A DNA stretch of 64,000 nucleotides from Dechloromonas sp. A34 (GTDB taxonomy: Bacteria > Pseudomonadota > Gammaproteobacteria > Burkholderiales > Rhodocyclaceae). The stretch spans positions 434,001 through 498,000 of the forward strand of contig NZ_CP102486.1 of assembly GCF_026261605.1 (NCBI RefSeq), written 5' to 3'. The position numbers and the translations under genes are program-made. Position 1 is the first letter of the stretch. Each line of letters opens with the position of its first letter. The notes under the pieces are model-generated. The model saw only the letters and a program-made list of their open reading frames with translations. It was not told the origin of the DNA and did no database searches. Shown piece by piece: positions 56,323 to 64,000 of the stretch.

Positions 56323-56822
56323 TCCGCTCGCTGGGCGGCAGCGCCGCGCCGGTTCGGCGTTCCTGCAGCGTGGATGAAGCGCCATTCCGAGTAGCGGCTG
56401 GCGCCCTCGAAGTCGGCCTGGTGCGTCGGGAAGTCGCCAAGCTTGATCGGCGTCTCGATGGCACTGCTGGCGACGCCGATGATGCGATCCTGGCGACGGA
56501 TTTCCTGCCACTTGCCATCGCGGCTCATCGGATCCAGGTAAAGGCGGCGGAGATGCCGCACCGGCATCGGAAAGCGTGGGTCGAGGAGGAGGTCGGCGAG
56601 GCGGGGCGGATATTCCGGCGCGCCGGGCGAACGCTCGACATAGCTGGCGATTGCCCGACGATAGGCCTCGCCGGCGAAGAGGAGCTCCTTTTCCTTCTCG
56701 CGCCGGCTTTCCATTTGCCATAGCGCGCCGCTTCCGGCGAGCGCGATGGCGCCGATGGCGACGGCGAAGAGCAGGGCGAGGAAGGTCACGCCGCGCTGAC
56801 GGCAGCGGGCGCCGGCTACCAT
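56319..56822 (-). CDS. Minor pseudopilin without Glu5
   Basis: 167 residues. The prepilin-like signal is RG^VTFLALLFAVAIGAIALAG, but residue 5 after the cut is Ala, not Glu; this is seen in tip pseudopilins such as GspK. The periplasmic part (YVERSPGAPEYPPRLADLLLD, HLRRLYLDPMS) matches a family found next to GspG in atypical systems. Overlaps the upstream gene by seven bases. Confidence 0.72.
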   Translation of the reverse strand: MVAGARCRQRGVTFLALLFAVAIGAIALAGSGALWQMESRREKEKELLFAGEAYRRAIASYVERSPGAPEYPPRLADLLLDPRFPMPVRHLRRLYLDPMSRDGKWQEIRRQDRIIGVASSAIETPIKLGDFPTHQADFEGASRYSEWRFIHAAGTPNRRGAAAQRAD

Positions 56823-57196
56823 GTCCGGTAATCGCTGCCGTTGCGCCCCTGGCCTTCGGCGCCACTCTGCACGTCCCAGACCCGGGCTTGGCCGGGTTCG
56901 TCGGGCGGTGGCACGATCACCCAGTTGGCGGCGCTTTCGGTGATCGGGTCGGGCGGTATCTTGCGCAGGTAGCGACGCGTCACGAGGTCATCCAGGGTTT
57001 CGGGATAGCGGCCGGTATCGGCCCGGAACTTGTCGATCGCGTCGCGCATCACGGCCAGCGACTCGCGCAGCGTCGCCTCGCGGGCCCGGTCGATATGCTC
57101 GAAGTAGCGCGGCACGGCGATGGTCAGCAGGGTGGCGATGACGGCCATGACGACCAGCAGTTCGATCAGCGTGAATCCGCCGGAAGCTTTGCCCAT
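56816..57196 (-). CDS. GspG-like pseudopilin
   Basis: 126 residues from ATG 57196 (a GTG nine bases upstream is possible). Short leader, cut at GG^FTLIELLVVMAVIATLL with Glu5, then a helix and TGRYPETLDDLVTRRYLRKIPPDP, a shortened GspG-type C-terminal domain. It is the second of three tandem pseudopilins behind the secretin. Confidence 0.82.
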   Translation of the reverse strand: MGKASGGFTLIELLVVMAVIATLLTIAVPRYFEHIDRAREATLRESLAVMRDAIDKFRADTGRYPETLDDLVTRRYLRKIPPDPITESAANWVIVPPPDEPGQARVWDVQSGAEGQGRNGSDYRTW

Positions 57197-57198
57197 GC

Positions 57199-57678
57199 TC
57201 ACCACTCCCGATAGGCGATGCCGTTGCTGCCGAGTCCGTCGGCGCGCGAATGGACATCGAAGATGTCGACGCCCTCCTGGGGGTTGTCCGGCGGGCTGGC
57301 ATAACTGCGTTTTCCCCAGGTCTGCGCCGGCGTGGCCTCGACCGACGGGCTGAAAGGGTCGCGCGGCAGGCGGCGGAGGAAATAGATCTTGCCCCGGGCC
57401 GGATCCTGACGATTCTCGACGCCCATGACCAGGTCTTCCAGCCGGGCCGGATAGCCGCTTTCGTCGCTGCCCCGGGCAATCTTGCCATCCTCGACGGCGC
57501 GGCGGTAGGCGTCGATGGCGCCGCGAATTTCCCGCAGGGCGCTACGCAGTTCGGCCTCCTTCTGGCGCCGGGCGGTGGTTTCGAGCAAGGGCGAGGCGGC
57601 CATGGCGAGTACGCCGAGGATGGCCACTGTGACGACCAGTTCGATCAGGCTGAAGCCGCGCGACTTGCCGTGCGGCAT
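57199..57678 (-). CDS. GspG/GspH-like pseudopilin
   Basis: 159 residues, cut at RG^FSLIELVVTVAILGVLA with Glu5. The C-terminal domain carries SGYPARLEDLVMGVENRQDP and KIYFLRRLPRDPF, the same layout as the next pseudopilin, so the two are paralogues. The start overlaps the last base of the secretin's stop. Confidence 0.8.
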   Translation of the reverse strand: MPHGKSRGFSLIELVVTVAILGVLAMAASPLLETTARRQKEAELRSALREIRGAIDAYRRAVEDGKIARGSDESGYPARLEDLVMGVENRQDPARGKIYFLRRLPRDPFSPSVEATPAQTWGKRSYASPPDNPQEGVDIFDVHSRADGLGSNGIAYREW

Positions 57679-59681
57679 CAGTCTTCCTCTTGTCGCTGCA
57701 GGCCGCTGGCTTGTCCGGCGGCGGTCGCCGGCGCATCGTCGTCCTCTCGCCCGGCGGGTGCCGAAGGCGCCGCGAAGCCGCCGGCGCCGCCGCGCGAACT
57801 CATCGACAGCGAGCGAGCCTCCGGCGTCCGCACGGTCATTGGCGCCGCGCCGACGGCGGCTTCGGTACCGGAGGCGAGATAGGGCTGGACGAATTCCGGC
57901 CGATGGATGTTGCGCACGATGCGCGGCGTGATCAGCAGGATAATCTCGGTCTTGATCGAGGTGTCGCGATGGCTGCCGAAGACCCTGCCGACCACCGGGA
58001 TTTCGCCGAGGCCCGGCACATGGTTGGTGGTCTTGCGTTCCTCGTCGCTGATCAGGCCCGCCAGGACCTGCGTCTCGCCGTTCTTGAGGCGCAGGCTGGT
58101 GTTGGCGCTGCGGGTGCCGACCTGGTAGGCGAGGGAATTGGAAGGCCCCATGACTTCCTTGACGACACTGCTCACCTCGAGGCCGACCTTGATCGAGACT
58201 TCGTCGTCGAGGGTGACATTGGGCTCGACCTCGAGCTTGAGCCCGACATCGAGGTAGTTGACCGAGGCCGAGACGCCGACGTTGGCGGTCGAGGTCGTGG
58301 TGAACACCGGCAGCTTGTCACCGATATGGATCTTGGCCTTGTCGCGGTTCTTGACCCGGATGCGCGGATTGGCCAGGACGTTGGTGTCGGCGTTCTGGCC
58401 CTTGATGTTGAGCGTGAAGGCCGGGTTGGCGACGAAGCTGACCAGGCTGCCGAACTTGTCGAGCGGCACGAAGCCGGGCGACAGCGTACCGCCGGGCGTG
58501 ACGTTGTTGAGGGTGGCGCCGTTGGCGTAGGTCTGGGTCGTGATTTCCTTCTGCAGGGCGCCATAGCCGATCGCATCCGGCCAGTCGACGCCGAACTCGT
58601 TCATCCGGCTGCGGCTGACCTCGAGCACCTCGACTTCGAGCATCACCTCGGGCTCGGCCAGGTCGAGCGAGTCGATCAGGCGTTCGACCAGCCGCATGGC
58701 GTCCGGCGTGTCCTTGACGACCAGCAGGTTGAGCTTTTCGTCGGCGAAGACGTCTTTGCTCTTGGCGACGGTCTTGACCAGGTTCTGAGCCTGCTTGACG
58801 TCGGTGTTGGTGAGGTAGAAGTTGCGCACCACCAACTCCTGGTATTCCTTGGCCTTGGCCGGCGTGTTCGGGTAGATCAGGAAGCTGTTGTCGCCGAGCT
58901 GGCGCTTTTCCAGCTGGTTGGTCGCCAGGATCAGGCGCAGGATGTCCTCGATCGGACTGTTACGTACGAACAGCGTGACCTTGAGGTCGGCCTTGATGTC
59001 CTTGTCGAGCACGAAGTTCAGGCCGGATGAGCGGGCCAGCATCTCGAACACCGATTTCAGGCCGGCGTCGCGAAATTCGAGGGCGACGGGTTTGGCCAGC
59101 GCGGCCCGCGAGGCCGGCGAGGACTGGCCGTTGTGCTCGACCTCGCGCTGCCGCTCGATCTCGTTGTCCAGGCGGCGGGCCTCGGCGTGTATCGGATCCT
59201 GCGCCCGGACCAGGCGGACCAGGCGTTCGGCGCCGAGCCGGTCGTTCTTGGCCAGCATCTGCGTCGCCTGCGCCAGCAACAGGGCGTTGCGCCGGTCCGG
59301 CCCGAGTTGTTCGAGACCCTGCAGGGCGCGGGTGTTGCGGCTGTCGAGGGCGAGGACGCGGCGATAGGCCGCCTCGGCCGCCGGGAACTGGCCGTTGCGG
59401 CGCCGGTTCTCGGCCTCGCGCAGATGCTCGTTGATCGTCTCGTCCTTGTTGCGCAGCAGGGCCGCCCTGATTTCCGCATCGCGCGGCTGCTCCCTGGCCG
59501 CCTGTTCGAGCGCGGCGATGCCTTCGTCGCGGCGTCCTTCGGCGATCGATGCCATGCCCTCCTTGAAGAGCTTGTTGCTGCAGCCGCCGAGCGTGACCGC
59601 CAGCAGCAGGAAATAGAATGATTTGCCCAAGTTGATAGATGTCCAGGTTCGGATGACGGGTGCGAATCGAAATCGACTCAT
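57678..59681 (-). CDS. Secretin (GspD/MshL-type) with N-terminal TPR region
   Basis: Outer membrane channel, 667 residues from ATG 59681 (GTG 59690 is also possible). It has a lipoprotein signal with lipobox TLGGC, then about 130 residues of TPR-like helices (EGRRDEGIAALEQAAREQPRDA, FPAAEAAYRRVLALDSRNTRAL). STN/N0 and N1 domains follow (LEFRDAGLKSVFEMLARSSG, VRNFYLTNTDVKQAQNLV), then the secretin barrel with VPGLGEIPVVGRVFG and EIILLITPRIV. The lipid anchor would replace a separate pilotin. First gene of the minus-strand operon with three pseudopilins. Confidence 0.9.
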   Translation of the reverse strand: MSRFRFAPVIRTWTSINLGKSFYFLLLAVTLGGCSNKLFKEGMASIAEGRRDEGIAALEQAAREQPRDAEIRAALLRNKDETINEHLREAENRRRNGQFPAAEAAYRRVLALDSRNTRALQGLEQLGPDRRNALLLAQATQMLAKNDRLGAERLVRLVRAQDPIHAEARRLDNEIERQREVEHNGQSSPASRAALAKPVALEFRDAGLKSVFEMLARSSGLNFVLDKDIKADLKVTLFVRNSPIEDILRLILATNQLEKRQLGDNSFLIYPNTPAKAKEYQELVVRNFYLTNTDVKQAQNLVKTVAKSKDVFADEKLNLLVVKDTPDAMRLVERLIDSLDLAEPEVMLEVEVLEVSRSRMNEFGVDWPDAIGYGALQKEITTQTYANGATLNNVTPGGTLSPGFVPLDKFGSLVSFVANPAFTLNIKGQNADTNVLANPRIRVKNRDKAKIHIGDKLPVFTTTSTANVGVSASVNYLDVGLKLEVEPNVTLDDEVSIKVGLEVSSVVKEVMGPSNSLAYQVGTRSANTSLRLKNGETQVLAGLISDEERKTTNHVPGLGEIPVVGRVFGSHRDTSIKTEIILLITPRIVRNIHRPEFVQPYLASGTEAAVGAAPMTVRTPEARSLSMSSRGGAGGFAAPSAPAGREDDDAPATAAGQASGLQRQEED

Positions 59682-59931
59682 GTTAAGCACCGGGCATTAC
59701 AGCCCTGTTACGTTCCCGCTCGGCCGGTGACGCCGGCGATGTGTTCCGGCACTCCGAGCGGGGCATGCGGCGCACGATAATTCACATGGGTGAAATCCGG
59801 GCGTAATGACAAGACACTAAATTGCCGTCGTCCCATCCATCTGCAGACAAGAAACAGTCCCGATGGGATGTCGTCACGGCGAACGCCCGCCGCGCGGCTC
59901 CGATTTTCCCAATACACAAGGAACTCATTGC
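59682..59931. other. Divergent promoter region, secretin versus PhoX-like gene
   Basis: About 250 non-coding bases between two divergent starts, so both promoters should lie here. I looked for tandem Pho-box half-sites and found only isolated partial matches (for example CTGTTAC near 59703), not the 11-base-spaced pair needed. No clear sigma-70 promoter stood out by eye. Confidence 0.4.
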
Positions 59932-61287
59932 ATGAAGCTCAATAGATTGGTTATCGCCCTCAGCCTGGCTTTCGTTGCGGCGCACGCCGTTGCCGATGCC
60001 AGCAATTTCGACCAGTTCACCCCGATGGTCGGCGACAACGTGCCTGGCTCCCTGCCGGAAGCGGCGCCGTTCAAGCTGGCCTCGCCGGAATTCAGCCAGA
60101 TCAACATCGTGACGCGCGATCCCAGCCAGGCAAGCCGTTTCGACACGGGCAGCTACGACATGCACACGGTCAATGAAAACGGCCCGCAAGCCGGCCGTTT
60201 CCTGTTCTCCGTCTATGAAACCGGCCAGGCCGGCATTCAGCGCACCGACCTGCGCACCATGCAGACCACGACCATCTGGGCCAGCCCCGCCGTAGGCGCT
60301 CACGTCGCGTTCGACGCCTCGCGCTGGACCCCGTGGGGCAGCTTCCTGACCGGCGAGGAGTCCTGGAGCGATCCGGCCCAGACGCCGAGCCCGTACGGCC
60401 GCCTGTTCGAAGTGGTCAACCCGCTGGCCGATCCGGCCAATATCGTCATCAAGCATCGCGACATCCTGCCGCGCGTCTCGCACGAAGGTCTGGCCTTCGA
60501 CAAGAAGAACAACCTCTATTTCATCGACGAGCGCAATGGCAGCCACATCTTCAAGTTCGTCTCGATGAACCCGAATGCGACCTCCGGCGACGAATACTTC
60601 GCCCAGGGCCAGACTTTCGTGCTGCGCGTCGGCGACGGCAAGACCAAGGAGGCGACCGGGCAGGCGGCCTGGATTCCGATCACCGATGCACACGGCTCGG
60701 CCCTTCCCGGCGCCATCACCGTCATCGACCCGAACGGCCTGAAGGCCATCGATGGCCGCGCCACGCCGAAGCTGCCAGCTTTCCTGGCGACGCCTTTCGA
60801 CCGTCCGGAAGATCTGGAAATCAAGACGCTACGCAACGGCAAGCAGATGCTGTTCGTCGCCACGACGACCAACCACAAGGTGTTCTCGATCGACCTCAAC
60901 AGCAACCTGGTCAAGCTCTTCGTCAGCCGCGACACGCCGGACATGGCCACGGGCAAGCCGGTCGGTGACCAGTTCACCGCTCCGGACAACCTGGCGATCG
61001 ATGCCGACGGCAACATCTACATCGTCGAAGACCAGGATGGCGGCAAGCAGGACACCTGGTTCGCCAAGGACGAGGATAACGACGGCGTCGCCGAAGCTGT
61101 CGGCAAGTGGGCCAGCCTGGTCACCAAGGGAGCGGAAGGCACGGGTCTGTATTTCGATCCGTTCAAGCCGAATACCGCCTACATCAACGTCCAGCATCCG
61201 AGCAGCGGCGTCGATCGCACCATCATGATCACCGCCCCCTGCGTCAAGTCGGACAAGGGGCACCACTACGGCCAGAACCACAAATAA
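59932..61287 (+). CDS. Secreted PhoX-like (DUF839) protein, putative alkaline phosphatase
   Basis: 451 residues from ATG 59932 (AAGGA nine bases upstream). A Sec-type signal peptide ends about AVADA, without the twin-Arg of classical PhoX. The body has DUF839/PhoX features: WGSFLTGEESWSDP, RVSHEGLAFDKKNNLYFIDE, FDRPEDLEI and TAPDNLAIDADGNIYIVEDQ, acidic loops of the kind that bind calcium. It is divergent from the secretin gene and ends in a strong terminator. Phosphatase activity is likely from family but unproven; substrate of the neighbouring secretion system is an inference. Confidence 0.82.
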   Translation: MKLNRLVIALSLAFVAAHAVADASNFDQFTPMVGDNVPGSLPEAAPFKLASPEFSQINIVTRDPSQASRFDTGSYDMHTVNENGPQAGRFLFSVYETGQAGIQRTDLRTMQTTTIWASPAVGAHVAFDASRWTPWGSFLTGEESWSDPAQTPSPYGRLFEVVNPLADPANIVIKHRDILPRVSHEGLAFDKKNNLYFIDERNGSHIFKFVSMNPNATSGDEYFAQGQTFVLRVGDGKTKEATGQAAWIPITDAHGSALPGAITVIDPNGLKAIDGRATPKLPAFLATPFDRPEDLEIKTLRNGKQMLFVATTTNHKVFSIDLNSNLVKLFVSRDTPDMATGKPVGDQFTAPDNLAIDADGNIYIVEDQDGGKQDTWFAKDEDNDGVAEAVGKWASLVTKGAEGTGLYFDPFKPNTAYINVQHPSSGVDRTIMITAPCVKSDKGHHYGQNHK

Positions 61288-61349
61288 ACCCGCGAGCGGG
61301 GCCTGAGCGCCCTGTTGGGCCAGCGCGCCGGGGCCGCGAGCCGGCCGGG

Positions 61350-61384
61350 ATACCCTCCGTGATCGACACGGAGGGTATTTTTTA
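61350..61384 (+). terminator. Terminator of the PhoX-like gene
   Basis: A perfect 12-bp stem, ATACCCTCCGTG (61350-61361) with CACGGAGGGTAT (61367-61378), a 5-base loop and TTTTTT following. A strong intrinsic terminator. Confidence 0.92.
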
Positions 61385-61458
61385 TTTAAATTTCATGTTT
61401 GTCTGCAGCGTATGACGGCAACGTTCCCATTGATGTCGGACCGAGTCTCAGAAATGGA

Positions 61459-61503
61459 CAACCTATATTCTTGTGGCTCATAGAGTCACAAGAATATAGG
61501 TTG
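61459..61503. repeat. 45-base intergenic palindrome
   Basis: Outer arms CAACCTATATTCTTGTG (61459-61475) and CACAAGAATATAGGTTG (61487-61503) are a perfect 17-bp inverted repeat. Inner GCTC/GAGT extends the stem to 21 bp with one wobble around a 3-base loop. There is no T run and it is too AT-rich for a usual terminator. Confidence 0.75.
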
Positions 61504-61656
61504 AGTTGCAACTCAAACCCCCGATTAGCAGGATGTGACGGCCGTTTTCCCACCAATGATCCTGGGAAACCATCGTGGCGCAATGGATTGCTGTCTCAAG
61601 CTAAATTGCGAAAGTCTCTACTTAAGCTGCGGACGAGAAGTATTTTGAAAAAATGC

Positions 61657-61686
61657 TTGACGAGTACAAAACGATATAACTAAGAT
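61657..61686 (+). promoter_or_regulatory. Candidate promoter of the ArsR-type gene
   Basis: TTGACG (61657-61662), an 18-base spacer and TAAGAT (61681-61686), eight bases from the start codon. This would make a very short or near-leaderless message. TATAAC at 61675-61680 is too close to the same -35 to serve as its -10. Confidence 0.45.
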
Positions 61687-61691
61687 TATCG
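61672..61691. promoter_or_regulatory. Candidate operator (inverted repeat)
   Basis: CGATA (61672-61676) and TATCG (61687-61691) form an inverted repeat with a 10-base spacer covering the -10 region of the downstream ArsR-type gene. Autorepression is the usual control of this family; the short arms make this tentative. Confidence 0.35.
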
Positions 61692-61693
61692 AC

Positions 61694-62005
61694 ATGAAAA
61701 ATGATTACTCCCGCGCTTTGCCTGTCGAGTGGAAGGAAATGTCCCGCATCTTCGTCGCCTTGGGCGATGAGCACCGGCAACGCATTCTTCTGTTGTTCGA
61801 GCCCGGCGAACGGCTGAATGTCGGGCAGATTGCCGAAGTGTCCACGCTGGCCCGGTCGACCGTCTCGCACCATCTGAAAATTCTTCACGAATCCGGTGTG
61901 CTGGCCTCGGAGAAGCGCGGCAAGGAAGTCTGGTTCTGGATCAACCGCGATGCCATCGAAGCCACTCTCGGCAACGTTCTCGATTACCTGAAGGAAAATT
62001 CCTGA
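61694..62005 (+). CDS. ArsR-family winged-helix regulator, cysteine-free
   Basis: 103 residues with the ArsR fold: recognition helix in LARSTVSHHLKILHESGVL and wing in KRGKEVWFWIN. It has no Cys at all, so the ELCVCDL-type metal or arsenite site is absent; it must sense something else or act through another residue set. Its stop overlaps the start of the acyltransferase gene (TGATG), so it probably controls lipid acylation genes and itself. Confidence 0.85.
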   Translation: MKNDYSRALPVEWKEMSRIFVALGDEHRQRILLLFEPGERLNVGQIAEVSTLARSTVSHHLKILHESGVLASEKRGKEVWFWINRDAIEATLGNVLDYLKENS

Positions 62006-64000
62006 TGCGCAAGCTATTGCGGCCGCTGTTGCGCGGCCTGGCCACGCTTTTGTTTCGTGTTGACGTCCAGTTGCGACAGGCGGATTTCTCGCATAAGCAC
62101 CTGCTCATCGTCGCCAACCATGAATCCTTTCTCGACGGCCTGCTGATCGGCTTGTTCCTGCCGATCGATCCGGTCTTCGTAGTCCATACCGGCGTTGCCA
62201 ACAACTTCTGGTTCCGCCTGCTGCTTTCGCAGGTCGATTACCTGGCGGTCGATCCGACCAGCCCGATGGCGATGAAGAAGGTGATCCGCCTGATCGAATC
62301 GGGTCGCCCGGTGGTGATCTTCCCCGAGGGACGAATTACCCAGACCGGCAGCCTGATGAAGGTTTACGACGGCCCGGCCTTCGTCGCCGCCAAGACCGGC
62401 GCGACGGTGATCCCGGTGCGCCTGGACGGTGCCTCGCGCTCGTACTTCTCACGGCTGTCCGGCAAGTACCCGAAGGAGATTTTCCCAAAGATCCGCCTGA
62501 CGGTATTGCCGGAAAAGCATTTTCCGATGCCCGATGCCCCGACCGCCAAGCTGCGCCGCCGCAAGTCGGGCGAGGCGATGCGTCGGCTGATGCAGGAAAT
62601 GATCTTCGCCTCGCGCCCGCAGCAGACGCTTTATGGTGCGCTGTGCGATGCCGCCGATATCTTCGGCCGCGGGCGCCGCCTGCTCGAAGACGTCAAGCAG
62701 ATCGAGTATTCCTACAACGACCTGTTGAAGATGGCGATGATTCTTGGCCGGCAGATCGAGCGGGTTTCCGAACCCGGCGAGAAGGTCGGCCTGCTGCTGC
62801 CCAATCTGGTGCCGACGTTGGGTCTGATCTTCGGCATGAGTGCGCGCCGGCGCGTCCCGGCCATGCTCAACTACTCGGCCGGCACCGATGCCATGCAGGC
62901 GGCCTGTGATGCTGCGGAAATCCGCACGGTCGTTACCTCGCGCGCCTTCGTCGAGCAGGCCAAGCTGAGCGACAAGCTGGCCGGTCTGAATGGCGTGCAG
63001 CTGCTTTACCTCGAAGACATCCGCGAACAGATCGGCCTGGCCGACAAACTGTGGCTGATCGCCTATGCCATCCATTTCCCCAGGGCGTTCGAATTGGCGA
63101 CTTCGCCGGAAGAGGCCGCCGTCGTGCTGTTTACCTCGGGTTCCGAAGGCAAGCCGAAGGGCGTCGTGCTGCCGCACCGCGCCATCCTCGCCAACATTGC
63201 GCAGATCCGGGCGGTGATCGACTTTTCGGTCGACGACAAGGTGCTCAATGCACTGCCCATCTTCCATTCCTTCGGCCTGACCGCCGGCGCCTTGCTGCCG
63301 GTGCTGACCGGGGCCAGCCTCTTTCTGTACCCGTCCCCGCTCCATTACCGGATCATCCCGGAACTGGCCTATGACCGGAACTGCACGGTACTTTTCGGAA
63401 CCTCGACCTTCCTCGGCAATTACGCCAAGTTCGCCCATCCCTACGACTTCTATCGCCTGCGCTACGTCGTGGCCGGGGCCGAGAAGTTGTCCGAGGCCGT
63501 ACGCAACCAGTGGTTCGAGAAATTCGGCGTGCGCATCTTCGAAGGCTACGGCGCCACCGAAACGGCGCCGGTGCTCGCGGTCAATACGCCGATGGCCTAC
63601 CGGACCGGCACCGTCGGCAATCTGCTGCCCGGCATCGAACACCGCCTGCTGCCGGTGCCCGGCATCGCGGGCGGCGGCATCCTGCATGTGCGCGGGCCGA
63701 ACGTGATGGCCGGCTATCTCAAGGCCGAGCAACCCGGCGTGCTGCAACCGCCGGCTTCCGACCTCGGCGAAGGCTGGTACGAGACCGGCGATGTGGTCGA
63801 ATTCGACGACGATGGGTTCATGAAGATTGTCGGCCGGGTCAAGCGCTTCGCCAAGATCGCCGGCGAGATGGTCAGCCTGGAAGTGGTCGAGAAACTGGCC
63901 ACCGCGACTTCGCCGGCCCTGGTGCACGCCGCGTCCAGCCAGCCCGACGCCGCCAAGGGCGAGGCGCTGGTGCTGTTCACCACCGATGGTGCATTGAGCC
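62005..64000 (+). CDS. Acyltransferase/acyl-ACP ligase fusion, Aas-like (3' end outside window)
   Basis: Open to the right edge; about 665 residues are visible. The N-terminal 1-acyl-glycerophosphate acyltransferase-type domain has the HX4D motif NHESFLDG (H39, D44) and FPEGRI near residue 105. A linker leads to an AMP-forming acyl ligase domain with FTSGSEGKPKGVVLPHR near 375 and FEGYGATETAPVLAVN near 512. This is the order of Aas, which re-acylates lysophospholipid with fatty acid activated on an ACP. E. coli Aas is 719 residues, so little may be missing. Start ATG overlaps the regulator's stop. Confidence 0.88.
   Translation, partial: MRKLLRPLLRGLATLLFRVDVQLRQADFSHKHLLIVANHESFLDGLLIGLFLPIDPVFVVHTGVANNFWFRLLLSQVDYLAVDPTSPMAMKKVIRLIESGRPVVIFPEGRITQTGSLMKVYDGPAFVAAKTGATVIPVRLDGASRSYFSRLSGKYPKEIFPKIRLTVLPEKHFPMPDAPTAKLRRRKSGEAMRRLMQEMIFASRPQQTLYGALCDAADIFGRGRRLLEDVKQIEYSYNDLLKMAMILGRQIERVSEPGEKVGLLLPNLVPTLGLIFGMSARRRVPAMLNYSAGTDAMQAACDAAEIRTVVTSRAFVEQAKLSDKLAGLNGVQLLYLEDIREQIGLADKLWLIAYAIHFPRAFELATSPEEAAVVLFTSGSEGKPKGVVLPHRAILANIAQIRAVIDFSVDDKVLNALPIFHSFGLTAGALLPVLTGASLFLYPSPLHYRIIPELAYDRNCTVLFGTSTFLGNYAKFAHPYDFYRLRYVVAGAEKLSEAVRNQWFEKFGVRIFEGYGATETAPVLAVNTPMAYRTGTVGNLLPGIEHRLLPVPGIAGGGILHVRGPNVMAGYLKAEQPGVLQPPASDLGEGWYETGDVVEFDDDGFMKIVGRVKRFAKIAGEMVSLEVVEKLATATSPALVHAASSQPDAAKGEALVLFTTDGALS

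Larger units (their letters stand above)
61288..61693. other. 406-base intergenic region with terminator, long palindrome and arsR promoter
   Basis: After the PhoX-like gene comes a GC-rich stretch and its terminator (61350-61384). From about 61385 the composition turns AT-richer than anything nearby. This part contains a 45-base near-perfect palindrome (61459-61503) and then the candidate promoter and operator of the ArsR-type gene. Short open frames on both strands here show no recognisable protein. The base shift suggests a remnant of transferred DNA. Confidence 0.55.

Noticed and set aside
59682..59931. Pho box between the secretin and PhoX-like genes
   Set aside because: Only single partial half-sites (CTGTTAC, TTGTCAT) were found, never two with the 11-base period required.
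61657..61680. TTGACG with TATAAC as the arsR promoter
   Set aside because: The spacer is only 12 bases; TAAGAT with an 18-base spacer is preferred.
61399..61683. 94-codon open frame in the AT-rich island
   Set aside because: It runs through the palindrome and the regulator's promoter, has no ribosome site, and resembles no protein I know.
62449..63927. 492-codon minus-strand frame opposite the acyl-ACP ligase gene
   Set aside because: The plus strand has an uninterrupted frame with all acyltransferase and AMP-ligase motifs through the window end; the minus frame has none.

Overview
The window is a 64-kb stretch of a high-GC betaproteobacterial chromosome. Order Rhodocyclales, in the Dechloromonas/Azonexus neighbourhood, is my best guess. 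It rests on the gene order tRNA-Tyr/Gly/Thr-tuf-tRNA-Trp-secE-nusG-rplKAJL-rpoBC-rpsLG-fusA-tuf, on two tuf genes with identical products, and on the accessory genes (GltIJKL uptake system, Atm1-type exporter, FadL, atypical type II secretion cluster). The genus is inferred from remembered gene order, not from a search.

Layout. (1) 1-32285, plus strand: four tRNAs, the rpoBC and str operons, and the S10, spc and alpha ribosomal protein operons, ending in a palindromic terminator behind rplQ. (2) 32283-33319: a 1,021-bp element with 22-bp imperfect terminal inverted repeats and a perfect 8-bp target duplication. It has no transposase and carries two tandem related genes of unknown function. 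It sits at the stop codon of gltL. (3) 33313-37945, minus strand: a response regulator-PAS-SpoIIE phosphatase gene followed by gltI-gltJ-gltK-gltL. (4) 38112-48212: Atm1-type ABC exporter, YciA-like thioesterase, FadL, DUF2802 and SPOR proteins, small lipoproteins, a TPR protein, RidA, RecG, an alpha/beta hydrolase and a small unknown protein. (5) 48329-61287: a type II secretion-like cluster (secretin, pseudopilins, GspG, GspF, GspE and PilM/N/O/P-like parts) with a lytic transglycosylase embedded in it. It is flanked by two secreted proteins of phosphatase-associated families (choice-of-anchor I and PhoX/DUF839). (6) 61694-64000: a cysteine-free ArsR-type regulator translationally coupled to an acyltransferase/acyl-ACP ligase gene that runs off the window.

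Six genes each lack one base in a short G or C run: rpsL, the element gene, the response regulator-phosphatase, recG, the alpha/beta hydrolase and gspE. Because one is the essential rpsL and all six are the same kind of event, uncorrected homopolymer errors in the assembly are more likely than true pseudogenes. Corrected extents are given in each entry.

The most interesting novel material is the transposase-free element next to the ribosomal operons, and the secretion cluster bracketed by two candidate phosphatase substrates.
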